Of a stretch of 64,000 bases of DNA, positions 10,746 through 20,504 are shown in pieces. The notes under the pieces were generated by a model. The model made no database searches. It had not been told where the DNA came from and saw only the letters and a program-made list of their open reading frames with translations. The first letter of the stretch is position 1, and each line of letters begins with the position of its first letter. A program made the position numbers and the translations under genes. The DNA is taken from assembly GCA_016647705.1 (NCBI GenBank), contig CM028326.1, positions 43,740,785-43,804,784 on the forward strand, given 5' to 3'. The stretch is from Eucommia ulmoides. Its lineage: Eukaryota; Streptophyta; Magnoliopsida; Garryales; Eucommiaceae.

Positions 10746-11696
10746 TATGTCCGTCTGGTTATTTTCTCACTTATTTACTTCTTTATTGGCTGTCTCTGAT
10801 GCTTCCAGATTTTAAGGTTTAAAAAGTGAGATGGTTTTTACTTGCAAATGAGTTAAAAAGGCGATATGATGGTCATTTTAGTTGTGTTTTGCATTTCACA
10901 GTTATATTTTATGAAGCACCATAAAACTGTTTATGTTTTTGTATACATGCAGGTGTAGTTTTTTTTTTTGGCTAATTGAGCGTTTTTCGTATACATGCAG
11001 GTTTTGTTTTTTTTGCTAATTGAGCGTTTGATGTGGGTTTCACTCTTCCAAGAGAATTTAGAAAATTATTAGTTTAGATTGTATTGATTAATATTAAATT
11101 AGGGCTTCAATTCAATATTATTTCATTGATGTAATTTTTTCAGCAGTTCTTTGGGATATCAAGTTTATATTTTCAATTATTTGCATTCGCATTCGGATTC
11201 TTGTTGGTAATTAATAAAGTTCATCTTATTTCGTTATTATCTTAAAGCATTTATTGGCTATATAATTATTTGCTACCAAATGAAAAATTAAAAAATACAA
11301 TAGCAGGTAAATGTTAAACATTTACCGGCTAAATCATTATTGCTACTAAATATAAAAAACGGTATTTAAATTTTTCGCTATACAAAATCTAAATTAGTTG
11401 CTAAATCTTTTATATTTAGTGGTTAAATCATTATTTGTCACTAAATATAAAAATAAATAATTAATTTATACTTTTTTATTTATTTTTAGTGGCACTTAAA
11501 TTTGTCACTATACGAAATCTAAATAGTCGCTAAATCTTTTATATTTAGCGGCTAAATTTTAACGGCAATTATAAATTAGCCGCTATAACCTATAATGACT
11601 ACATTATTAGTGGCTATTTTATGAATTACCGCTAAAACCTTTAGCGGCTAAAAAATGAATTTTTAGCGGCTAAAACTCGTTTTTGTTGTAGTGTCA

Positions 11697-12060
11697 GCTT
11701 CCCAAATGATGGTTGAGGGGGAGATGTGTTCAACCCGTTTAAAGGGTGGAGTCTATGGACTCTCATGTTGTGTTTTCTTGAGCCTTGCTTTCGTTTCTGA
11801 GCATTTGTTGTATCCAACTTACGTAATTCGTAATGACGGGAGACTCTGGATCTTCTTCTTGTACTTTAGGAAACAGGAATGACGATGAGGATGGGTCGTT
11901 GTCCAGAGTATATGGCGTCAATGACGATGTTGGGCCATTGTCTAGAATGTACGGCGGCAATGCTAGCATTGGGCCTTTATCTAGGGTGCCCCATGCTGTG
12001 ATGGTTGAGAAGACGCCTGCAGGCTTGCCCTGACGAGACTTGCAAGTTCAACTTTAGGCG
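11697..12060 (-). mobile_element. continuation of the CACTA-split gypsy element
   Basis: This is the other flank of the CACTA insertion. It includes a tandem 39-bp repeat (11899-11937, 11938-11976, and a partial third copy) with unit ttgtccagagtatatggcgt and so on. On the minus strand the repeats fall in a short open frame (11969-11763) encoding TLDN/ILDN-P repeats, with no recognised domain. Whether this is U3 or internal sequence is unclear. Confidence 0.35.
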
Positions 12061-12114
12061 GCTGACGGTGGTGGGACAACTGATTTGGTGGTTCATTATT
12101 ATTTTATATATATA

Positions 12115-12870
12115 TATATTTGTATCTCGCGAAACAAAATGTTTGCGTCTTCTATCTTTGTCAGTATGAGTAAAATCACGTGACAAAGAGGAGTAATTGT
12201 AGACACCGTATTTTATCTCATTCGTTTTGCTTTTGAAAAGTTTCAAGTCTAAAGTGAAAATTCAGATAAACTTTAAACCAATGTTTAGAGAGATGAATTC
12301 TCACCTTAGATTATGCTTTATATTACAAAAAAGATCAAAACAAGAAAAACATTAAAAAACACCAATTTGGTCGAATTTCAGCATAAACAAAAAGTTTCGG
12401 GTCAAATTAAAAAAAATTTAAAAGTTAATTGGTGACAAAATTAAAAGTGAGTTTTCTATGGATATTACTTTTAATATGTTTAATTTAAGTTTTCACCCTT
12501 TAATTTGAAGAAATTTTATGAAATACACTTACTTTACGTTTTGACCCCCAAAATCTTTTGTTTTCGCCGATTTTATCAATTTGACGACCAAAAACAATTT
12601 ATTTTTTCGAAATTGAACATTCCAATAATATTTTGGAGAGTTTAATTTTATTTTTAAACCTTTAATTATAATAAAATCCATAAATAACTCATTAATTAGA
12701 TAAATGAGTGCCCAAAACACAAAAATTGTTGTTGAATTAATTTTTTTCCAATATTTAATTTGGACATCCGGTTAAATATTGATCGATCCATCTCTGTGTT
12801 TTTTGATCCTACCTACCAAGCAACCATGGCTAAAAGCTTAAATGTAACCGAAGTGACATGCAAGCAAGGT
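12115..12870 (+). mobile_element. LTR family B with upstream 3' region
   Basis: The LTR starts TGTAGACACCGTATTTTATC at 12198. The 80 bp before it ('cttctatctttgtcagtatgag', then 'gtgacaaagagga') also precede the family B ends at 36952 and 52361 on the other strand. This therefore looks like a genuine internal 3' region/LTR boundary. The LTR body (agataaactttaaacc, gagatgaattctcacctt) matches the copy at 5562. The 3' end of the LTR is not defined; I place it loosely near 12870. Confidence 0.55.
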
Positions 12871-13470
12871 TTTCTTCCTCTTTTTCTTCTCTGGTTGGAT
12901 ATGTAGAGATTAGATAGCCACATGGCTAGATCTGGTCGCACGTGGATGGATATCTACATATTCGACAACATGCAGTGCCAAAGAAGTGAAAGATGAAGAA
13001 GAAACATGGAAAAAAGAAGAAAAAAATAAAATAAAGAAGAATAATGAAGAAAAAGAAATTTGGCAGGGGTTGCCGCCAGAAGGGTGGGTTTTATTAATAT
13101 TTGTTATTTTTTTTAAAAAAAAGTAAAACAGTGAACAATATATATATATATATATTAAATAGGAGTGTTTAGTGATTTTTTTTTTTTTTTTGCAAATAAA
13201 AGAAAATTTTATTTTCTTTGATAAAATAATAATAAGAGTATTTGTGTCTATTTACTAAAAAAATCGGTCAAAAGAATTGACTGATGTTTAATAAATGATA
13301 AGAAAAATTTGTGATTTTAAATAAAATGATGAAAAAGGGAAATAACGTATTTATAAATAACCATCAACTCAAAACATAAAATATAATATTAATAGTAATA
13401 TTGGCCTTTTAGAACTCAAGTACGAGACTACGAGTTGACAAAGTACATCCAACGAAAAGAAACAGTGATA
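12871..13470. other. AT-rich spacer, nothing recognised
   Basis: It holds a (TA)n microsatellite at 13139-13155, poly-T runs and short A-rich stretches. No gene or transposon terminus seen before the MULE target duplication at 13471. Confidence 0.5.
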
Positions 13471-13480
13471 TTTATTCCTA
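13471..13480. repeat. left 10-bp target duplication of the MULE
   Basis: TTTATTCCTA, identical to 20318-20327. Confidence 0.9.
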
Positions 13481-13622
13481 GAGTTCTTAACGAAATAAAT
13501 ATATATTAAAAACTTAATTTCTGAAAACAGTACGGTTGAAACTTATTTACGGATTCGGAGTAAAACGCAATGTGGATTTGCGTTTTTCAAAAAACGCATT
13601 TTTAAAATATTGGGGCTAAGTT

Positions 13623-13678
13623 AAAAACGCAAAACCGATTTGCGTTTTTAAAGAAACACAAATCGGTTTTGCGTTTTT
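13623..13678. repeat. 20-bp-stem hairpin, left subterminal
   Basis: AAAAACGCAAAACCGATTTG (13623-13642) is the exact reverse complement of 13659-13678, with a 16-base loop. It sits about 140 bp inside the left MULE end. Its counterpart at the right end has the same layout but different stem bases. Confidence 0.9.
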
Positions 13679-14526
13679 CAAATGGAAAAAAGAAATAAAA
13701 AGAAATAAAAATAAAAGACAAAAACGCAGAACACAAATGCGTTTTTCAAAACCAAAAGGAAAAAAAAAAAAAAAAAAAAAAATGAAAAGTAAAAACGCAG
13801 AAGTGTTCTGCGTTTTTAAACCAGATTGCCCCACCTCCCACCCTTCTTCTTCCTCATTTGCTGCGTGCGTTTTCACTAGGGTAAAAAAAACAGAACGGAA
13901 AAATTACAGCGAACCAGTTCTACCGCTCCGCCGATCTACCGCCATCGCCGTCGCTTCTCCGGTCGTCGTCTGATTTCCGCGTCCGTTTCACTGAGGGGTA
14001 AAAAAAACGAAAGATTTTTTTACAGTGAACCAACGCCGCCGCTCCGCCGTCGCTTCTTTGGCCGTCCGGTTGTCGTCTGTCGGGTATGTGTGTGTATACG
14101 AGATGTTTGTTATATGGATTTTTTTTTTTATTTTGCATTCTTTTAATTTTTTTTCCCGGAAATGTAGATATATCGGCCCTCTGTCGCCGTCACCCACTCA
14201 TCCGCCGCCGATCTAGCTCCTCCACCGCTGTTCGTCTCATTTTGGTTAGTAAACCAATTTTTATTTTTATTTTTCGTTTTTTTCGTAATGTAGATCTAGA
14301 TCTAGAAATGTAGATGTAAAACAATTTTTTTCTTTTGGGGTTTCGATTTTTTTTTTTTTCCGATTTTTTCGGTTTTATTTTGTGTGTATGTGTGTGTGTG
14401 TGTATATAAGGATTTCGGTTTTTATGAAGTAGATTGGACAATTTAATTTTTTTTAGTAATATAATTGATAATCATGATAATACGTTATATGTTTTATTTT
14501 GATTTGTGAAATTGTAGTTGTTTGAA

Positions 14527-17210
14527 ATGGAGAATGTTACATTATATTTGTATTGGGGTGGAAAGATATTGGAAGGAACTGAGTTTGGAGTGTCATATAG
14601 CATGTCTACGGTCAAATCGTTGGATGTTTGTTGGGGGATTACGTTAAACGAATTAATTGCGATGTTACGACCATATATCTTCGAGGATGGAGTTGATGGA
14701 ACTTTAAAGTTACAATGTAGGTTGCCGATAGCTACTATTGGTCCTGGGAATTATAGACACATGTTGTATCCAATCGGTGACGACGCGGCATTAGACTATG
14801 TGATTCAATTACCTCTTAGGGTGCCCTCACTACTTGGTGTTGAGGTGTATGTGGAGGTAGAACAAACTTTTAATCACGCTCCAATATTTTCTTCTCAACC
14901 TGGTCTTTTTATCCAATTTTTAAGTCAAAATTTCAATCCTCATGTTACCGCGTTATCTTCTATGTTTGACCCTCAAGTTGTTCAATCTAGTTACACTCAC
15001 CGATCGCCTTACATTCCTGAAGAATATCATCCCCACACAGTGATTGATCATGATTCAGGCACCAGTTCTGCCGCTCCACCGCACGAGAATGTGGAGGGTG
15101 AGACGAATACAGTAGATAATTTTCACGATGTCGAACAAACATAGTTAGATGGTGCTTTTGCGTTAGAGGAAGATGAGAATGGTTGGGATGAAGATGAAGA
15201 TGAAGATATGAATGTCGAGCCGACAATAGAAGGGAGTGAACAATTACCGTTACACAAGGTTCCTTTATTCTATAATTAGTTGGAATGGGGTGATGATGAT
15301 GATATGGCAAAGTATGAGCCAAAGTTGCGAAAGAATTTTTGGACCCCGGAAATGGACGAATTTAATTGTGGCATGGTCTTTAAGGACAAGAAACATATTC
15401 AGAATGCCGTGAAATATTATCATGTTATGAAAAATAAAGAGTATCGTGTGGTGGAGACGAACCAGAAAATTTGGTCGATTAAATGCAAGCATGGTTGCGG
15501 GTGGCGGATGCGGGCGACTCTAAAACAGAGTCACGGAATGTTCCAGATTACGCAGTACAACGGGCGACACACGTGTTTCTATAATCATACGGCATTGGAT
15601 CATGGAAACTTGGATTCGGGTGTCATTTCTGACATGATACTTGGACAGGTCGAAGAGGATCCAGAAGTGAAGATGGGTGTTATCTTTGCGTCCGTGAAAG
15701 AGTCTCGGGGATTCACTATCTCCTACCGAAAGGCTTGGTTGGCTAGATCTAAAGCCATCGAGACCTTGTTCGGCGATTGGGATGAATCGTATCGAAAGTT
15801 GCCAAAATTCATGTTGGCATTGCAGCACTTTAATCCTGGGACAATTGTCGAATGGAGTATTGTTCCGACTGCTGCAGCTGGTTATTTGACATTCGACATG
15901 GTCTTTTGGGCATTTGAATCTTCTGTGGTCGGATGGAGATATTGTCGACCTGTCCTCACGATTGACGGGACCCATTTGTATGGTAAGTACGAAGGAAAGA
16001 TTTTGATCGCTATTGGGATGATACCGTCCAATAAGTGTTATCCTATGGCGTTCGCGGTGGCACCGACGGAGGACCACCGCTGTTGGTCCTGGTTTATTTT
16101 GATGCTGAAGCGCCATATTGTTAAAGACCGGCCGAAGGTCACGTTGATATCTGACAGACAGACTGGCATTCTTAGTGCAGTAAGAACTTTATGGCTTAAT
16201 CAACAGAACGAGCCTGCTCGGTATCATCGATTTTGTTTGCGGCATCTTTGTAGTAATTTTAATAACATCTTTAAAAATCAACAACTAAAAGATCTGCGTA
16301 GAATGCGGGTGCTGCAATACAAGTTCGAAAGTACAACGCTATCATGGAAGAGATTGCGAAAATAAAAATGGGGGCATATACATGGTTGGATAACGTAGCC
16401 AAAGATAAATAGACCAGGTTACACGATAATGATAAACGTTAGGGCGTGTTGACGACCAATTATGCCGAAGTATTCAACAACTGTTTGAAAGGTGCAAGGA
16501 ATGTCCCAATTACAGTTGCCGTTTCAATAACTTTCTATAGGTTGGTCAAATACTTTGATCTCGGTCTACAAGAAGCTCTAAAGGATATAGCCATGGGTTT
16601 GGGATACGTAAAACATGTTGTTGAGAAAATTTAGAAATCTCAAGCAAAGTCTAAAACATACGACGTCCAAATATTCAATCGGTAAGGTTTTTTAACTTGT
16701 AATTTATTAATTAGTAATATATATTTTTTAACTGATAATCTAATTTGATTTATAAATATATTTAATAATAGGGAGAATGCATGTTACCACGTGAAAACGA
16801 GAAAGACATTGTCCGGTGGTATTGTTACACACAAAGTTACTTTAGGTGATAACTCTAATTGTACTTGTGGGAAATATAAGACTTTCAGATATCCATGCTC
16901 ACACATGCTTGCGGTGATGGAGTATTGTGGCACAAATGCGTTTCGCTACATCGCTGATGAGTACACAATAGCAAACTTGCTGAAAGTTTGAGAGTCATCA
17001 TTTGAACCGATCATTCACGAGGACTATTGGCCGATGGTTAACTTTCCGATCCTTCTTCCTAACAAGAATAGACTTCGAGTTGGAAGCGCGGACGACCTAA
17101 ATCCACTCGCATTCGAAACGAAATGGATGTGTCGCAGCGGACAATGACAAATCGGTGTGGGTTGTGTTCTCAAACTGGCCATGATAGGTGAACATGTCCA
17201 TCCCGACCCC
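14527..17210 (+). pseudogene. MuDR-type MULE transposase, decayed
   Basis: The reading starts at ATG 14527 (just after a possible acceptor, 14517) and runs in one frame to 16365, except for two in-frame TAG codons at 15142 and 15277. The N-terminal region (first 100 residues) is the PB1-like start common in plant MULEs, then an acidic linker. The zinc-ribbon-like MULE DNA-binding region follows (about 15390-15600: KCKHGCGWRMRA, H-C-N-H). The DDE core shows D in TIDGTH (GAC 15964) and D in ISDRQ (about 16153), then FCLRHLCSNF. A frameshift near 16325 and stops near 16410 and 16440 follow. An 89-90 bp intron (16682-16771) precedes a SWIM finger (CTCGKYKTFRYPCSH, about 16860-16905). A final CX2CX4HX4C knuckle (about 17149-17190) is interrupted by TGA. 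Not functional as it stands. Confidence 0.88.
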
Positions 17211-17378
17211 AATGAGATAACAATTATAATGGAGACAACAATTTTTATTTTTTATTTTTAATTTACTTTATGATTGGAACAACATTCGTATTGTGTTGTA
17301 TTATATTGTCGTTTAGTATATTGTGTTGTAATATATTTCGTATATTACTACATATTTTAGTTTCAGATTATTGCTGCT
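17211..17378. other. spacer between MULE transposase and PMD gene
   Basis: AT-rich, with ttgtgttgta repeats (17290-17340). It is the likely terminator of the transposase and promoter of the PMD gene. No clear TATA box. Confidence 0.3.
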
Positions 17379-19594
17379 ATGGCTGAGCCTGGTCCCGTTG
17401 ATCAGTCGTTACTTTATTTGCAGAGAGACCACAGATTTTGGACTGTTTGGGAAGAACGCGGAGTGCAAGTCATATTAAAAAAATATTTACCCAGTCTATT
17501 GATTTTTTTTTTTTATTTAGTAATTTTTAAATTAATTGTCTTTTAATTTATATTTCAGCATTCTTCTCGGCTTGACTGCTCCGGAGCAGGACGGTTTCCA
17601 GGGGAATGGACGAACTATGTACCTGGTCGTGTGGTACAATTAATACAAGCCGTTGGACTTTATGGAACTTTTCGGTTAAAGAAAAAACAGTTAGACCACG
17701 CATTGATTACGGCGTTGGTTGAGAGATGGTGTCAAGAGACGCATACGTTTCATCTACCGACTGGTGAGATGACAGTGACACTGCAAGACGTAGCAGTGTT
17801 ATTGGGGCTGCCCGTGAACGAACGACCAGTTACCGGATCTGATGACACATTACCGACCGTACGTTGGCAGGAACTTTGCCAAATCCTTCTCGGTCACATA
17901 CCGCCGGAGGACAAAATCAAAGGTGGTTGTCTGAACCTGAAATGGTTGCAGTCCACTTTCGATCGTGTACCCGCCGACGCCGATGAGGGCATTATGCAGT
18001 GTTACGCTAGGGCGTACTGCCTGATATTGATCGGGACAATATTGATGCCTGATAAATCTAATAATTTGGTTAAGTTAGCGTACTTACCACTGTTGCGCGA
18101 TATGTCTGGGTCGCATCAGTATAGTTGGGGCAGTGCCACTTTAGCAGTACTGTATCGAGAGCTGTGCAAGGGATGTCGTAAGGAGACCAAAAAAATTTCG
18201 GGACCCTTATTTTTATTACAGTGCTGAGCATGGGAACGACTCCCGAGACTACGACACGTGTCTCTCTCTACTACTGATGATTGGATGGGTGACCTACAGA
18301 TAGGGGACATGAGGTTCCCAGGCGCCCCTTGGGGGTCTTGGTACGTTATTATATAATAAATGTTTACGTAATTCAAATATTTCATTTCATGTAGTAATAA
18401 TTAATTTTTATGGCTGCATACAGTTGGAAAGTATCATTCAATTTGGATAGCGAGCCGATGCACGTATTGATTGTGTATCGTGATCAACTAGATCGTCTAC
18501 AGAATTATGAGGTCAGTTATAGATTTACGTAAAATGTTACTGATATTTTATTTATGATTATATTTATTATTTAATTAATTTATTTGTATGTTGTTTGTAA
18601 GGTCATTTGGATGCCGTATCCAACTGACCTCTTGGAGCAATTATCACACTATTGTCGGGATGACCAAGAAATTTGGATGGCGTCTGTACCCCTAATATGC
18701 TATAAAATTGTAGAGTACCATTACCCTCATCGTACGCTACGACAGTTTGGATTTTGCCAAGGAATTCCCTGGCTGAGCGACACATATAAGGATACGCATT
18801 TCAATAGCCGGAGGGAAAAATTTGGTACAAACTGGTCGATAGTGCACGGGGCACATATACGGGCATGGGATAGCCGGCGACCACCAGATTTGAGTAACCT
18901 TCAGGCTGGTACAGATGTCTTTGATGATTACATGCCCTGGTATTGGGGAGTCACAAGGCGGTTCATAGTGAACCCATCTTACCGACCGAACTTCGGTTAT
19001 CATGCAGTAGGAGGTCGTCCGACGATAGAGGTATAATTTAATTAGAACATATATTTATTATTTTTTGTAATGTTCATTTACTTAGGTGTAATTAACTTTA
19101 TGTTGTAGGAACCAGATATTTCAGACCTAATGCGAATGAGTGAACTTGCAATTCAACCAAGACAACCAGGAGATTTTGAATGGGTTACATACTTATCGTA
19201 CGACATTTGTTCCCGTGCCTATCATTGGCAGTTGCCACACCAGATGCAGAGTCCGGGACAGGAACGCGTAGGAGATTTGCCGTTGGATGACGACGGCAGT
19301 GCCGGACCATCTACCTACGGGATGGATAATTTCTTTTCAGATTATGGTACCGAACTGGGTGTCAGTTGCGGATGGTCAGTGGGTAACACATTTGTCACCC
19401 CGATGATGGATGTTCCATCATCGAGCTCAGTATCTGTTCCTAGTGTGACACATGGTGTACCCAGAGGAATTCAAAGACGCGGGTCGCCGGTCCCATGGGA
19501 GCGAAATGATGAACATTTGTTGCCCATCGTGGAGGAACCAACATATCCATCTACTATGGACTTGGGACACATTACTCAATTTGATCATCTCTAG
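17379..19594 (+). pseudogene. plant mobile domain (PMD, MAIN/MAIL-like) gene of the MULE
   Basis: Five exons fit GT-AG rules: 17379-17468, 17559-18340, 18424-18511, 18602-19030, 19109-19594. They sum to 1875 bp, a multiple of three. The start MAEPGPVDQSLLYLQ and the core FHLPTGEMTVTLQDVA are typical of PMD (aminotransferase-like) proteins, as are AYCLILIGTILMPD, a YSWGSATLAVLYRELC segment and VIWMPY. Host PMD proteins MAIN and MAIL1 act in the nucleus in silencing and meristem maintenance; transposon copies are common in MULEs and gypsy elements. Introns are compact (78-90 bp). The only lesion is TGA at 18225-18227, within the usually conserved stretch before AWERLP. The C-terminal third is Ser/Pro-rich and unconserved. 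Function in the transposon is unknown. Confidence 0.85.
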
Positions 19595-19699
19595 ACAAAT
19601 GACACCGAAGAACTTCCACTTCCTTTACGGCGGCAACGGAGAAACATCAAACGTAGGGGGTGTGGTACATAGAAACTCAATGACGACATGTATTATAAT

Positions 19700-20040
19700 T
19701 TGTAGAAATGTATTATATATTCACATGTAATTTTATTTTCATTTCAATTAGTGTAATTTTTTTTTTTAAAAAAACGTATATATTATTTTCGTTTTTTTTG
19801 GAATCATTTCACACTAATCACAAAAATGGTTCTTCTAAGCCAAATATGAATGAGGAAAACGGTGGAAAAATGGCGAAAAAAAACAAAATGCTCTTGAAAA
19901 AAAAAGAAGCAAAAACGCTCTTGAAAAAAAAAAAGAAAGCAAAAACGCTCTTGAAAAAAAAAATGCATGGTAAAACTGAACTGTGACTGCTGAAAAAAAA
20001 AAAACCACAACTGCACTGTAAGCGTTACTCTTTTTTTTTT
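19700..20040. repeat. A-rich repeats around a 'gcaaaaacgctcttg' unit
   Basis: Three copies of gcaaaaacgctcttgaaaaa occur at about 19908-19960, separated by poly-A. They share the GCGTTTTT-type core of the MULE subterminal hairpins. No gene. Confidence 0.6.
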
Positions 20041-20111
20041 TTTTTTTGAAAAATGCAGAATGGTTCTGCGTTTTTCAATTTTTTTTTTTTTTTTTCCTGT
20101 TTTGAAAAACA

Positions 20112-20159
20112 CAAAAGGGATTTGCGTTTTTAAAGAAAACGCAAATCCCTTTTGCGTTT
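20112..20159. repeat. hairpin with 19-bp stem, right subterminal
   Basis: CAAAAGGGATTTGCGTTTT and AAAACGCAAATCCCTTTTG pair exactly with a loop of about 5 bases. It mirrors the left hairpin (13623-13678), but the central stem bases differ (GGGATT here, CCGATT there). Confidence 0.85.
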
Positions 20160-20317
20160 TCATCCGTAAAAACCGCCAGTTGAAACTGCATTTTGGAAAT
20201 GCGTTTTTAGAAAAACGCAAATCGGAAGTGCGTTTTACCTCACTCCTGTAAATAAGTTTCACCCATATTGTTTTCAGAAATTAAGTTTTTAATTCATATT
20301 TTTTTGGTTAAGAACTC

Positions 20318-20327
20318 TTTATTCCTA
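20318..20327. repeat. right 10-bp target duplication of the MULE
   Basis: TTTATTCCTA, identical to 13471-13480. Confidence 0.9.
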
Positions 20328-20404
20328 TCAATACATTATGCAAATTTACAATTTCTTTTCTTTATGCTCAGCCTAAACTTCAACGCTATCAGTTCATTAC
20401 CCAT

Positions 20405-20405
20405 C

Positions 20406-20456
<51 letters not shown>
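20405..20456. repeat. poly-C/poly-A homopolymer tract
   Basis: About 22 C followed by about 30 A. On the MYB coding strand this is T30 then G22 in the 3' flank, 50-100 bases after the stop. A second C/A tract of the same kind lies in MYB intron 1 (about 23139-23169). Lengths may be assembly-sensitive. Confidence 0.85.
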
Positions 20457-20457
<1 letters not shown>

Positions 20458-20504
20458 AACTTCTTAGCTGTTTTAAAGAAAGATTGCACGTGCGTTTTTC
20501 TTCT

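Larger units (their letters stand above)
8757..11693 (+). mobile_element. complete non-autonomous CACTA element
   Basis: The left terminus CACTACAACAAAAATGA (8757) and the right terminus TTTTTGTTGTAGTG (ending 11693) are inverted repeats of CACTACAACAAAAA. Both are flanked by the 3-bp target duplication TCA (8754-8756 and 11694-11696). This defines a 2937-bp CACTA (En/Spm superfamily) element. Subterminal regions, especially 11290-11690, are packed with 'tagcggctaaa' and 'agcggtaa' motifs, the expected binding-site repeats of the family. No TNPD/TNPA-type transposase is visible. The interior instead carries fragments of host-like genes, including a MYB-related and a kinase piece, both in plus orientation. 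Confidence 0.92.
13481..20317 (+). mobile_element. complete Mutator-like element (MULE) with PMD gene
   Basis: The terminal inverted repeats begin GAGTTCTTAAC at 13481 and end GTTAAGAACTC at 20317. They stay similar for about 100 bp through 'aaaaacttaatttctgaaaa' and 'gaaacttatttac'. The 10-bp sequence TTTATTCCTA flanks both sides directly (13471-13480, 20318-20327), within the 8-11 bp range of Mutator target duplications. The element is 6837 bp long. It carries a MuDR-type transposase (decayed) followed by a PMD gene in the same orientation. Subterminal regions contain strong hairpins built on a GCGTTTTT motif. Confidence 0.93.

Noticed and set aside
14987..16116. Minus-strand open frames of 111 and 198 codons
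   Set aside because: They are antisense shadows of the MULE transposase, whose own frame has clear domains.
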